A DNA stretch of 64,000 nucleotides from Pirellula sp. GTDB lineage: Bacteria; Planctomycetota; Planctomycetia; Pirellulales; Pirellulaceae. The position numbers and the translations under genes are program-made. This document shows, in pieces, positions 1 through 8,423 of this stretch. A model generated the notes under the pieces. The model worked only from the letters and a program-made list of their open reading frames with translations. It was not told the DNA's origin and searched no databases. Each line of letters begins with the position of its first letter. The stretch's first letter is position 1. Where the stretch lies: positions 1 through 64,000 of the forward strand of contig JAJTFB010000002.1 in the NCBI GenBank assembly GCA_021300015.1. The letters run 5' to 3'.

Positions 1-77
1 ATACTGTTCACCGATTGAGATGAACTACGGTCGGAACAAAATCCATTTCAAACTGAACCAATACGCCTGCAGGGAAG

Positions 78-725
78 CTATTCGATCCCTTGTATCGAAG
101 TGCGCAGTCGCTCCGATTCGGTCATGTTCGTAGCCCTCGTGTGCTTTGACTGCAGTACGGCGTTTAGAATGTGCCAGGCATCTTTGCTCAACCAATAGTT
201 GGTCTTGCAAAATGCTCTATTCTCTTTTTCGATGTAGAAAGGTATATCAAGCTCAACCACACTCCATGCTTGGACATCACCATGCGGCGGTACCGGAAAG
301 TACCTGTGCGATTTTAGCGAAGACGCCAAGCTAAGAATGTTCTGATCTTCCTCGGAATCTGAAAGTTGGCGTAACCGTCCGAGATTGATGTACTCTGCCC
401 TGGCACAATCGCAATCAGGGGAGAGCACCATCCAGTTAAGGTCTGCTGATCGCCCACTTGGCCCCAGAACATGCGATGACTCGATGATGCTTCCTTGAAG
501 GAACCAATAGATGTTCTTATTTGCTTCTTCGTCAGTTTCCCAGACTCCTCTAGATCTATTCAAATCCCATGAAATCGCCGCTTCGATAAACCGCGATTGC
601 AGGAATGGACGTTTGTCTTTCTTGAGACCACGCAAGAATTCAGTTAGTTCAACTAATTCCGCAGTACCGTGCGCCGATTTCTTTAGACGCTCAAGGATCT
701 CGGCAAAAGTCTCGTTTCGATCCAT
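78..725 (-). CDS. Hypothetical protein, second gene of an accessory two-gene operon
   Basis: A 215-residue protein I do not recognise. It has no signal peptide and no membrane segment, so it is probably cytoplasmic. Around residues 100-110 it carries 'LSPDCDCAR', a short hydrophobic stretch ending in a Cys-x-Cys, which is the only striking motif; further on are 'RYFPVPP' and several Trp and Tyr residues, suggesting a compact globular fold. The ATG at 725 lies 25 bases after the stop of the 184-residue gene upstream, so the two are very likely co-transcribed. A GAGGG stretch about 12 bases before the ATG is a possible ribosome site. The surroundings are more AT-rich than the rest of the window and end in a decayed transposase, consistent with acquired DNA. 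Function unknown. Confidence 0.75.
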   Translation of the reverse strand: MDRNETFAEILERLKKSAHGTAELVELTEFLRGLKKDKRPFLQSRFIEAAISWDLNRSRGVWETDEEANKNIYWFLQGSIIESSHVLGPSGRSADLNWMVLSPDCDCARAEYINLGRLRQLSDSEEDQNILSLASSLKSHRYFPVPPHGDVQAWSVVELDIPFYIEKENRAFCKTNYWLSKDAWHILNAVLQSKHTRATNMTESERLRTSIQGIE

Positions 726-750
726 AATCGCGTTACCCTCACATCATTTT

Positions 751-1305
751 TCACGAGTCTTCCTCTTTTTGTAATTCTTTGGCTAGACGTATTTCCTCCT
801 CACTGATTTTGGAATGTGGCGTTCCTATTGGATTAGGCAATACGATGGAAGCTGTCACCTTGCTAATGTAAATTTCCAGCGCATCAATATTTGCGAATGC
901 AGCCGCGAGTGCGTCTCGTGCTGGTGAGTCTTGTTCCGGACCGAGCGTGTTGCGAAGCATCTTCAAAACACTTTTTAAGGCTAAGACATTCGATGCGATC
1001 ACTTGAACATCGATTCGTAAGGCCGCACGACCTGCCGTTAGCTCTTTGAGTGGTGTTAAAAGCTTATCGAGCGTCTCTTTGCCAAGCACCGCTAGTTCGT
1101 TGCCGTCAAGCTTCGGGTCATTAAGGACGACAACCAACGATGGCTCTTCACTCCAAGACTTTGCCATTTGATCTACATTTTCGCTCCGAAGCGTGGCCCA
1201 CCTACCCGGCTTGAAGCAAAGAAGTGGCACGTTCGGGCTGAACATTTTTTCGCGTTCCCAATCTCGAGAAACGACAGTCGAGCCTTCGGCAAGCGTTTGC
1301 GACAT
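751..1305 (-). CDS. Hypothetical protein, first gene of an accessory two-gene operon
   Basis: A 184-residue protein of unknown function. No signal peptide or membrane span is visible. The middle (about residues 75-150) is rich in Leu, Ala, Lys and Glu with a spacing that suggests long amphipathic helices. The C-terminus is strongly charged and ends in a run of Glu, Lys and Asp. The ATG at 1305 is supported by a good AAGGAG ribosome site seven bases upstream (1313-1318 on the complementary strand), the best Shine-Dalgarno at this end of the window. The next gene starts 25 bases after its stop. A helix-rich small protein paired with a globular partner next to mobile-element debris could be a toxin-antitoxin, immunity or defence pair, but nothing in the sequence proves this. 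Confidence 0.75.
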   Translation of the reverse strand: MSQTLAEGSTVVSRDWEREKMFSPNVPLLCFKPGRWATLRSENVDQMAKSWSEEPSLVVVLNDPKLDGNELAVLGKETLDKLLTPLKELTAGRAALRIDVQVIASNVLALKSVLKMLRNTLGPEQDSPARDALAAAFANIDALEIYISKVTASIVLPNPIGTPHSKISEEEIRLAKELQKEEDS

Positions 1306-1949
1306 CTGTGATCTCCTTATGTAACTACGGACAACTTTCCCTGAGTACTATCTGCATGATTCCAGGAAAAACAAGAGCGGAACAAGGAAAAGAGACTCTA
1401 TTTCTGGGTTTTCCTGCGAAAAAGCTTGGTTTTTCTCTCGGTTTTCTGTTGGTAACGAACGAAATCTACGAGGACTTTTCCTGAATCGCGAATCCGAATG
1501 ACAGGTCCTTTGCGGCTCAGCGAGTCTGCATATCGGTAGCGAGCGATGTCCCGACATAGAAGGGTTGGCCGCGAAGGGTTGATTTCTGAGCCAAGGAGCA
1601 TGCGCAGGATCGGACGCATCACCTAGCCGCGACGCTCGATATCGTCGGGCTGATTCATCAACGCAAGCGGCAAGGCGGTTACCTGTGGATCTTCGATCCC
1701 CTCGCCTTTCTCGGGAGGATCTTGAGTGGTCTCATGGACCAACTCGGTCAAGCAACCGAGTGTCGAATGGCTTGGTGTCCATCCAGCAGAAGCGAGGGGG
1801 CTTGGGTTATGTTGAGGTTTGCCCGTAGGGTTCGCGGAGCGGACCGGGTAAGAGTGATTGGAACCTATGTCACATCGAACACATCCGTTACCCTACACAC
1901 CTGACCAACGAGAAGGACCGCGGAACGTACCATGTGTTGGTTGATGTGG
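1306..1949. other. Gene-poor interval between accessory operon and transposase remnant
   Basis: About 640 bases without a convincing gene. A minus-strand open frame of 74 codons (1398-1622) starts with two Met codons and is rich in Arg and Lys, but it resembles nothing I know and lacks a clear ribosome site. A plus-strand frame from about 1626 reads a protein-like stretch including 'LWIFDPLAFLGRIL' and then loses coherence, as expected of a decayed gene fragment. The 5' part probably holds the promoter of the 751-1305 operon. Confidence 0.4.
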
Positions 1950-2077
1950 TCGATTGCGCCAAGGTACGTTACGCTGTCGCTTGGGTTCTTGTACCTCTCC
2001 TGGGTGAATAGCTTGACAGCACCATCGATGAAATCTTGATCCAAGGTGCGACGGGGTTTCTTTTACTGGGTTGACAT
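1950..2077 (-). pseudogene. Degraded IS3-type transposase OrfA start
   Basis: On the minus strand the ATG at 2075-2077 reads M-S-T-Q, then a TAA stop, and in the same frame continues KKPRRTLDQDFIDGAVKLF. This resembles the opening of IS3-family OrfA proteins, in which a basic K-x-R-R stretch is followed by a helix of the type 'F-x-x-x-A-V-K-L'. Downstream the frame stays open for a while but no longer matches a helix-turn-helix, and no OrfB or terminal inverted repeat could be found. The in-frame stop four codons after the start and the loss of everything else mark it as a dead remnant. The assignment rests on a short match. Confidence 0.4.
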
Positions 2078-2098
2078 TGGACTTCCTCCGGCTTGTGT

Positions 2099-2995
2099 TT
2101 ATGGTTCGCCGCCGGTGTCCGCCCGTCCTGGGCTATCGCAGCGCTCAGAGCGGTAGTATAGGTACATCGAACCCAACGCCAACGCTGTCAGTAGGTGCCA
2201 CAGGGCGTGTCCTTGGATCGCACTCTCTGGCGTTCCAAACTGACGCGCAACATCGAGTTGCCTGAACAAGACGGCTAAAACCAATGCCACCAATCCAACG
2301 AACAGCCAAGTGGGGTTCAGTCTGCGGACACCGGTTTTAGATCGATCGGGGATCCAATCTACCAATGCAAAGACGACTACAATCAAAATGTGAATCGGGA
2401 GGACTTGGCTCGATGACATCGACCATTTGTAGTGATACAAAAGGTAAGCCCCAATGACTACCAAGCTAGCAAGTACTGGCCAAACCGATACTCGGCTACC
2501 AGAGCTCATCCGAAAATGGGAGGGGCAATAGCGTCCAACGTTGATCGCGATGCATGCCAGGAGAGGCGCATACATCGATCCAACATCCAATTGCTGACCC
2601 CATCGGGTTAGCGATGCATGAAACAGCCCGCTACCTAAACCGAGGTAGCAGCAGGCAACGCCAAACAACAGACTCATCGCAGGGGTGCAAATCAGATAAT
2701 TGCCTTCCACCGAGCTTGAATGCTGTCGATCGTGAAACGCCAATGCAAGGCTATAGAATCCGACGAGCACATACGCCAGATTGGACCAAGTGTTGGCGCG
2801 GGTTCGAAACAGATCGTTGGGATGGATTCGTTCAGAGTACCCTGGATTGCTCAATTCATGACTCTCGACCCAAGCTTGCCAAAAGCCCTGTCCGCGATAA
2901 CGATCACCGACCAACACCAATAAAAGGATGAGGATCAAGAGTCCACCCCAAGCGAAGGAGTGAACCCATAGGGGAAGTCTGTCACGCTGTTTCAT
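2099..2995 (-). CDS. Ceramidase-like (CREST superfamily) integral membrane protein
   Basis: A 298-residue protein with about seven hydrophobic segments. The conserved polar residues expected of the CREST hydrolases (alkaline ceramidase, PAQR and Per1 relatives) are visible: 'GLFHAS' with a His at the end of one span, 'QLDVGSMY' with an Asp, and 'HALWHLL' with two His in the last spans. Such proteins are zinc-dependent amidases acting in the membrane; the substrate here cannot be told, but an N-acyl lipid is likely. I chose the Met at 2995 rather than an upstream Met at 3130, because the longer form would overlap the preceding esterase and adds a hydrophilic leader. The gene follows the esterase with seven bases between, so they form an operon. 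Confidence 0.7.
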   Translation of the reverse strand: MKQRDRLPLWVHSFAWGGLLILILLLVLVGDRYRGQGFWQAWVESHELSNPGYSERIHPNDLFRTRANTWSNLAYVLVGFYSLALAFHDRQHSSSVEGNYLICTPAMSLLFGVACCYLGLGSGLFHASLTRWGQQLDVGSMYAPLLACIAINVGRYCPSHFRMSSGSRVSVWPVLASLVVIGAYLLYHYKWSMSSSQVLPIHILIVVVFALVDWIPDRSKTGVRRLNPTWLFVGLVALVLAVLFRQLDVARQFGTPESAIQGHALWHLLTALALGSMYLYYRSERCDSPGRADTGGEP

Positions 2996-3002
2996 AGGAC
3001 GA

Positions 3003-4064
3003 TTATTTGTCGCTGTAATCCTGCCACATCCAGACCAAGGTGTCGGCAAGTGTGTGCTCGAAAACCTTGCGCTCGCAGTGCTTTGAATCGAGGCTATAAA
3101 CATAGCGGTATTCATAGCCTTTGGCCGCAAGCGATTTCGCCGTCCGTTCGTTGGCCATCACCCAATTGTGGTAGGACTCCTCAGGGTCGTTGAATCGCAA
3201 ATCTTTGTCGGCCACATGGGTGAAGATTCGCAAGGGCTTTTTCTCTGAGTTTTCGATAAGCTTCATGCTTGAGTGGTACTCCCATGCCCCCAACGGAAGC
3301 TTCGCTTCTTCGGCCGCATCATCGTCCTGCTGATCGACGAAGGTTCCTGAATAAGTGATCAAGCGTCGGAACAGATCGGGCCGAAACCAACCCATCGAGA
3401 GGGCAGCCGCTCCGCCGGAACTGCAGCCCATGGCGGCGCGTGCAGAGGGATCGTCGGTCAGTGCGAGGTTTGGGTATGCGGCACGGATTTCGGTGTTCCC
3501 AAGCACGGCGGCGAAAACCTCTTGGTGGACGAAATTGGCCAACCGATCGGACATCGTATCGTACTCCAATCCCCGCTGACTTCCCTTTCCGTCGTTCCCA
3601 CCATTCTCGATGCTGATGGCGATGAACGCAGGGAGTTTGCGCTGCGGGTCCTTGGATACCGTCAGGTTGTCCAGCGCGTTGCGGACAAGATTCAGGTTGC
3701 TCGGTCCATCGTGCATGACAAGCACTGGAGCTTTGGTTCCGTCGCGATATGCGGCTGGGATGTAGACGAAGATCTTCCGTTCTTTACGGACCTCTTTCTT
3801 CGGATCCAAGGTCGAGTCTGTCCCAGCGAAGAATTTGCTCTCTGCCAGGGTCATTCGAAACTCAAACTGCTTGCCCTTGGGGTTTCCTCGATCGCTAAGG
3901 TCTGGGTCCAAGCGGTACTCGGGCCCAACGACGAAGTCCCCGTTGCCTGGTCCATACGTTTTCTTCGGTGCGATGTCCTGCGCTTTGGCTCGGTCGCTAC
4001 CTTCAAACCCTATCGTTCCGACAGCCATCGCAAGAGCGAGGAAACCTGAAACACGAATTGTCAT
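3003..4064 (-). CDS. Secreted esterase of the enterochelin-esterase-like family
   Basis: A 353-residue alpha/beta hydrolase beginning with a clear signal peptide (hydrophobic residues about 6-20, Ala-x-Ala end near residue 28), so it acts outside the cytoplasm. The nucleophile elbow is 'GCSSGGAAA', an Asp follows in 'HVADKDLRF', and a His comes in 'DSKHCE' near the C-terminus, in the order expected of a Ser-Asp-His triad. The family (putative esterase, PF00756-like) includes enterochelin esterases, feruloyl esterases and mycolyltransferases, so the substrate is open; a plant or algal polysaccharide ester would fit the neighbourhood. The start at 4064 was chosen because it places the signal peptide at the N-terminus; an open frame continues upstream to 4355 without such a feature. 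Confidence 0.75.
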   Translation of the reverse strand: MTIRVSGFLALAMAVGTIGFEGSDRAKAQDIAPKKTYGPGNGDFVVGPEYRLDPDLSDRGNPKGKQFEFRMTLAESKFFAGTDSTLDPKKEVRKERKIFVYIPAAYRDGTKAPVLVMHDGPSNLNLVRNALDNLTVSKDPQRKLPAFIAISIENGGNDGKGSQRGLEYDTMSDRLANFVHQEVFAAVLGNTEIRAAYPNLALTDDPSARAAMGCSSGGAAALSMGWFRPDLFRRLITYSGTFVDQQDDDAAEEAKLPLGAWEYHSSMKLIENSEKKPLRIFTHVADKDLRFNDPEESYHNWVMANERTAKSLAAKGYEYRYVYSLDSKHCERKVFEHTLADTLVWMWQDYSDK

Positions 4065-4509
4065 TTCTACTCCGACATTGGAAAGGATCGATGAAACGCG
4101 AAAACAACTATGATATCTTACTTGCGGACGCATTGCATTCGAGCGACAACGCGGCGAGTGCGTCCAAGATATCCTTTCGAAGATATCCTTCGAAGAACTC
4201 CTATCGAGCAGATGCAACGATCCGCCCAAACGATCAGCCATAGGTCGTGCCTCGCATCGGATTTCGTCGTACTCGTACTCAGTCCGCCGCGGCGGACGGT
4301 ACTCAGTGAAACGGTACTCGTACTCGATGGCGGTTCGCGGGAACTTGCGGACCAAAAGGTCGGATTGCTATACTGGATCGATTCGAGTACGAGAAAACGC
4401 ACGAACAAAGTGGTGCACCAAAGCCGCCGCCGGTGCGTTGTTAACTTTTAGAATCGTGGTCTCCGGCGGCATTGGTGACCACGCTCGGTATGCGGGGGAA
4501 CTCAAGAGA
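4065..4509. promoter_or_regulatory. Divergent intergenic region with repeats and a 16-base palindrome
   Basis: This 445-base region separates the minus-strand esterase from the plus-strand amidohydrolase. It holds two copies of agatatcctt (4167-4176 and 4181-4190), the second merging into the palindrome cttcgaag (4189-4196). It also has a perfect 16-base palindrome at 4282-4297, flanked by two copies of the 12-mer gtactcgtactc (4269-4280 and 4314-4325). The layout of direct repeats around a dyad suggests an operator, but this is inference. Confidence 0.45.
4345..4374 (+). promoter_or_regulatory. Candidate sigma70-type promoter for the amidohydrolase
   Basis: TTGCGG at 4345-4350 and TATACT at 4369-4374 are separated by 18 bases. 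They lie about 135 bases before the chosen start of the amidohydrolase at 4510 and just after the palindrome and repeats at 4269-4325, a sensible place for control of this gene. Prediction by eye only. Confidence 0.35.
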
Positions 4510-5520
4510 ATGAACATCGATCCAAACGAATCGGGGATAGGTTTCGAGAGCAACCGCCGCGATTTCCTTAGACTTGGCGCGAAAGCCTTGGGAGCGACCG
4601 TCGCTGGGGGTTCGCTCATCGGGTCGCGAAATGGGCCCAGGTCCTATTGGGCAACAGGTGCCGAATCGGCGTTAGAAATCATCGACTGCCACACCCATTT
4701 TTATGATCCAAGTCGTCCTCAGGGGGTCCCTTGGCCGCCGAAAGACTCCAGTTTGTACCGAACCGTGCTCCCGAAGGATCTTCGGAATTTAGAGATGCAT
4801 CGACCGATCACTGGCACGGTGATTGTCGAGGCTAGCGAATGGATCGAGGACAACCAGTGGTTGCTCGAGCTTGCCCAAGCGGATCCTTTTATCGTGGGGA
4901 TTGTAGGGCGATTGGATCCGACATCGGGAGTCTTTGCAGAGCAGCTTGAGCGTTTTGCTGCCAACGAGCTGTATCGTGGCATTCGTATTTGGGAGGATCG
5001 AGCCAAATCGCTTTTGGATCGAAACGAGCTTGAGCCTTTCGAGCGGATGGCCCGTCGGGGCATATCTGCGGATCTCAATGGTGGTCCTGAAACGGTTTGG
5101 GTGGTCGATTCGCTTGCCAAGCGAGTCCCGGACTTGACCATTGTCTTGAATCACATCGGCAACGTTGCGATCACTTCCGAATCGCCGCCTGAGGCTTGGA
5201 AGGTAGCGATTCGAGCGGCGGCGAAGCATCCGAATGTGTACTGCAAGATTTCAGCGCTGGTCGAGGGAGCCGCTCGGGATTCGAAGAAAGCGCCGGAGGA
5301 CTTGGAGTTTTATCGACCGACTTTGGATGTGGTATGGGATGCTTTTGGGGAGGACCGGGTCATCTACGGGAGCAACTGGCCGGTGTGCGAGTTGGCAGCC
5401 GATTACAAAACGGTGCAAAGATTGTCGATGGACTATGCGATGCAAAGAGGCCAAGGGGCGCTTGAGAAGTTTTGCGCCACGAATTCCTCGAAGGCTTACC
5501 GATGGATTTCGGGTCGGTAA
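4510..5520 (+). CDS. Tat-exported amidohydrolase of the fuconolactonase/PDC-hydrolase type
   Basis: A 336-residue TIM-barrel metal-dependent hydrolase of the amidohydrolase-2 group. The N-terminus has a twin-arginine signal (NRRDFLRLG followed by a hydrophobic, Gly/Ala-rich stretch), so the protein is probably exported folded. Metal and active-site motifs are 'DCHTHFYDP' near residue 60, 'NHIG' in the middle and 'YGSNWPV' near the C-terminus, as in L-fuconolactonase, L-rhamnonolactonase and 2-pyrone-4,6-dicarboxylate lactonase relatives. A sugar lactone is therefore a plausible substrate, which would fit the glucose dehydrogenase that follows. The Met at 4510 puts the twin-Arg motif about 17 residues in; the frame stays open upstream to 4306 with no supporting signal. 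Confidence 0.75.
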   Translation: MNIDPNESGIGFESNRRDFLRLGAKALGATVAGGSLIGSRNGPRSYWATGAESALEIIDCHTHFYDPSRPQGVPWPPKDSSLYRTVLPKDLRNLEMHRPITGTVIVEASEWIEDNQWLLELAQADPFIVGIVGRLDPTSGVFAEQLERFAANELYRGIRIWEDRAKSLLDRNELEPFERMARRGISADLNGGPETVWVVDSLAKRVPDLTIVLNHIGNVAITSESPPEAWKVAIRAAAKHPNVYCKISALVEGAARDSKKAPEDLEFYRPTLDVVWDAFGEDRVIYGSNWPVCELAADYKTVQRLSMDYAMQRGQGALEKFCATNSSKAYRWISGR

Positions 5521-5730
5521 ACTGTTTTGCCATTGGGATTGACCGGCCCGAGAGGCTATACTTTTGGTGGTTCGAACTGCGGCGGTGCCCATCATGGATC
5601 GAGGCCGTCGATACGCCTTCGAGAGAGTCGGCGGCTGTTTGAGCGAGGGCGACTTTGCTGGTCGTCTGGTGATGGTAGTTTTTGGTATTGATAACCTATT
5701 TCCCTAAAACTCTGCTGAGACTTTGCATTT

Positions 5731-6834
5731 ATGAAAGCGATTGCCGTACGTCCTGGAACTCCCCACAGCGTTCACCAACGAGACATCCCGGAGCCCAAAT
5801 TGGACTCGATCAAGGATGGAAAAGGTGTATTGGTCAAGGTGCTCAAGGTTGGGGTTGACGCAACGGATCGAGAGATCAATGACGCGTTGTATGGGAACGC
5901 TCCCCCGGGCGATGACTACTTGGTGCTCGGACACGAATCCTTTGGCGTAGTCGTCGAGGTCGGCGCCAATGTTCGCAACATTCGGGTTGGGGACTATGTC
6001 ACGGCCACCGTTCGTCGTCCTGGTGGATCGATCTACGATAAGATCGGGACTTACGACATGACCAGCGAGGAGACTTACTATGAACGCGGAATCAATCTGC
6101 TGCATGGTTATTTGACCGAGTACTTTGTCGACCACGAGGACTACATTGTTCGAGTCCCGAAGGGGCTTAAGAATCTGCACGTGCTCATGGAGCCGATGAG
6201 TTGTGCAGCCAAAGCGATCCAGCAGGCCTACGAGGCCCAGCGCCGCATGAAGGTATGGAGTCCTAAGCGAGCCTTCGTGATGGGTGCAGGGCAAATCGGC
6301 TTGCTCTCGACGCTCGTGTTGCGACTCAAGGGTTTGGATGTATTCACTTTGGCACGCGCCAAGGGTCCGCATCTAAAGAGTTCGATTGTCGAAGGGATGG
6401 AAGCGACCTACGTTGCGACTTCCGAGACGAGCTTGGAGGAGTTGACCAAGAAGGTTGGCAAGGCGGATATCATTGTCGATGCGACGGGATCCTCGAAGAT
6501 CGCTTTTGGTGCCATGGAGTGCCTTGCCCATAACGGTGCTTTGGTATGGACGAGCATCACGGGTGGCAAAAACACGACCGAGGTTCATTCGGACAAGATC
6601 AATATCGAATGGGTATTAGGCAACAAGCTTTTGCTCGGGAGTGTCAATGCCAACCGGGAGCATTTCGAATCGGGAATCCGCGATTTGGCGCTTGGCGAAG
6701 TCATGTTTCCAGGTGTGCTTGAGAAAATCTTGACCAACCCCGTAGCCGGCTTGGACCAGTACCAAGAGATGATGCGGTTGTTGGTCGAGGACACCAGCGC
6801 GCTGAAGGTCTATGTGAATGTCGCCGACGCTTGA
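5731..6834 (+). CDS. Glucose 1-dehydrogenase, archaeal-type medium-chain dehydrogenase
   Basis: A 367-residue zinc-dependent medium-chain dehydrogenase. It matches the archaeal glucose dehydrogenases rather than ordinary alcohol dehydrogenases: the first catalytic-zinc position is Asp in '[10 protein letters not shown]', followed by 'LGHESFGVV', and the cofactor site is '[10 protein letters not shown]' near residue 190. The middle '[12 protein letters not shown]' and the long C-terminal domain also agree. It oxidises an aldose such as glucose or galactose to the 1,5-lactone with NAD(P)+, the first step of a non-phosphorylating Entner-Doudoroff route. The amidohydrolase upstream could open the lactone and the YjhG-like dehydratase at 31 kb could act on the acid, but that link is inference. 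The 210-base gap before it leaves room for its own promoter. Confidence 0.85.
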   Translation: MKAIAVRPGTPHSVHQRDIPEPKLDSIKDGKGVLVKVLKVGVDATDREINDALYGNAPPGDDYLVLGHESFGVVVEVGANVRNIRVGDYVTATVRRPGGSIYDKIGTYDMTSEETYYERGINLLHGYLTEYFVDHEDYIVRVPKGLKNLHVLMEPMSCAAKAIQQAYEAQRRMKVWSPKRAFVMGAGQIGLLSTLVLRLKGLDVFTLARAKGPHLKSSIVEGMEATYVATSETSLEELTKKVGKADIIVDATGSSKIAFGAMECLAHNGALVWTSITGGKNTTEVHSDKINIEWVLGNKLLLGSVNANREHFESGIRDLALGEVMFPGVLEKILTNPVAGLDQYQEMMRLLVEDTSALKVYVNVADA

Positions 6835-6888
6835 TCGATGCCGGAGATCCCTGAAGAAGCCTTTCCTTGACTACCTGGAGTTGCTCTT

Positions 6889-8403
6889 ATGCAATGGCCG
6901 ATCACAATTGCAATCGTGCTTGTAGCCCTCGTCCTTGTCGTGCTGAAACTCCGCCGTTTCTGGTTCGAGTTTAGAAGACTTGGTTCCTCGGAGTTGAGCG
7001 ATCAGGAAGCTTCCGGGGGTACCAAGCCGAGTTGTTACGGTTGTTCGGGTTTGAGCGCAAGCGAGTCGGATTTAGGGATCCGGATCAAGCCGTTGGTGCA
7101 ATTGGGGGACAAGCGGAAACGGTCGGTCGTTTCAATGTGTGTTTTGCAAGCGGCAGTGGGTGGCGTTGTGTACGGGCAAGAGATTCGACCACCGAACTAC
7201 GACGAGACGATCGCTTCGAATTACAAGCTAGGCTCGGTTTTGGCAGGCCCCCTAGGGGAGCGGATCGAGTCGAAGGATCAGTGGCCTGCGCATCGGAAGT
7301 ATCTGTTGGATCTGTTTGCAGACCAGGAGTATGGATACGCACCGCAGGGTTCGGTCGAGGTGCGAACGGAGGTGATCGACGATGGGCAGGCGGTTTTAGC
7401 AGGGGAGGTTCAAGCGGGGATTCGCCGCAGGCAACTTGCGGTCTACTTGGAACGGAACGGCAAGCAGGTTCGCATCGACTTGCTCGTGTGGTCTCCGAGC
7501 GACCGTCCGAAAGCATCTTGTTTTTTGGGCTTAAATTTTCGGGGAAACCAATCCACGAGCGATGACCCCAAGGTGCGGCTAACGAGCAGTTGGTGCGACA
7601 GTCGCAATCCTGGAGTCGTTGAGAATCGGGCAACCGAGGCGAGTCGAGCGAATCAAGCCGAGCGTTGGCCCATCGCACAGATCATCGAGCGAGGCTACGC
7701 CGTCGCGACGGCCCATTACAGCGATATCGACCCGGACTATGACGATGGTTTTGAGAATGGTGTCCATGGTTTGTTCCCGGAGCACAGGAGCGATGCAGAG
7801 CATCCGAATCGGTGGGGCTCGATCGCTGCTTGGGCATGGGGTCTATCAAGGCTAGCCGATGTCTTGGAGAAGCTTGAGGGGATTGATCCCAAGGGGTTGA
7901 TGGTCGTGGGTCATTCACGGTTGGGGAAAACGGCGTTATGGGCTGGGGCAAATGACGAACGGTTCGGATTGGTCGTCTCGAACAACTCCGGTTGCGGTGG
8001 AGCGGCGCTTAGTCGGCGAGTCTATGGCGAATCGGTCGCGAGGATCAACACGTCGTTCCCGCATTGGTTCAATCGCAATTTTCGCAAGTACAACGATCGA
8101 GAGGACCAGATGCAATTCGACCAGCATCAGTTGATCGCAGCGATTGCTCCAAGGCCTGTGTACATCGCAAGTGCGAGCAATGACAAGTGGGCCGATCCGT
8201 TAGGGGAGCTCCTCTCGGGGTATCATGCATCGAGCGCCTATCGCTTGCATGGCAAGCAGGGGTTAGACACCCAAGAGTTGCCAGCGGTCAACACTCCGAT
8301 TGGCGACGGGGCGATCGGATATCATCTTCGCCAAGGGGATCATGATCTTCTGCTCTACGATTGGCAGCAGTTCATGGTTTTTGCCAAGCGGAATGGACTC
8401 TAG
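6889..8403 (+). CDS. CE15 glucuronoyl methylesterase with fused small membrane anchor
   Basis: A 504-residue protein in two parts. Residues about 80-504 are a carbohydrate esterase family 15 enzyme: the nucleophile motif is 'GHSRLGKTALW' (Ser about 343), followed by 'NNSGCGGAALSRR' and 'IAPRPVYIASASNDKWADP', with the catalytic His in 'GDHDLLLY' (about 485). CE15 enzymes cut the ester between lignin alcohols and glucuronic acid on xylan. Residues 1-80 are a separate module: a single span, a basic tail and a Cys-x-x-Cys pair ('SCYGCSG'), like the small FeoB-associated Cys-rich membrane proteins. A second signal-peptide-like stretch follows (about residues 75-95), with possible internal starts GTG 7096 and ATG 7135. 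The first ATG has a good GGAG site, so the long form looks translatable. Confidence 0.8.
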   Translation: MQWPITIAIVLVALVLVVLKLRRFWFEFRRLGSSELSDQEASGGTKPSCYGCSGLSASESDLGIRIKPLVQLGDKRKRSVVSMCVLQAAVGGVVYGQEIRPPNYDETIASNYKLGSVLAGPLGERIESKDQWPAHRKYLLDLFADQEYGYAPQGSVEVRTEVIDDGQAVLAGEVQAGIRRRQLAVYLERNGKQVRIDLLVWSPSDRPKASCFLGLNFRGNQSTSDDPKVRLTSSWCDSRNPGVVENRATEASRANQAERWPIAQIIERGYAVATAHYSDIDPDYDDGFENGVHGLFPEHRSDAEHPNRWGSIAAWAWGLSRLADVLEKLEGIDPKGLMVVGHSRLGKTALWAGANDERFGLVVSNNSGCGGAALSRRVYGESVARINTSFPHWFNRNFRKYNDREDQMQFDQHQLIAAIAPRPVYIASASNDKWADPLGELLSGYHASSAYRLHGKQGLDTQELPAVNTPIGDGAIGYHLRQGDHDLLLYDWQQFMVFAKRNGL

Positions 8404-8423
8404 TGGAAAAATCGGAGATTTGA

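Noticed and set aside
4306-4509. Possible N-terminal extension of the amidohydrolase
   Set aside because: The frame is open but the twin-Arg signal is expected at the N-terminus, and the upstream part contains promoter-like boxes and repeats instead.
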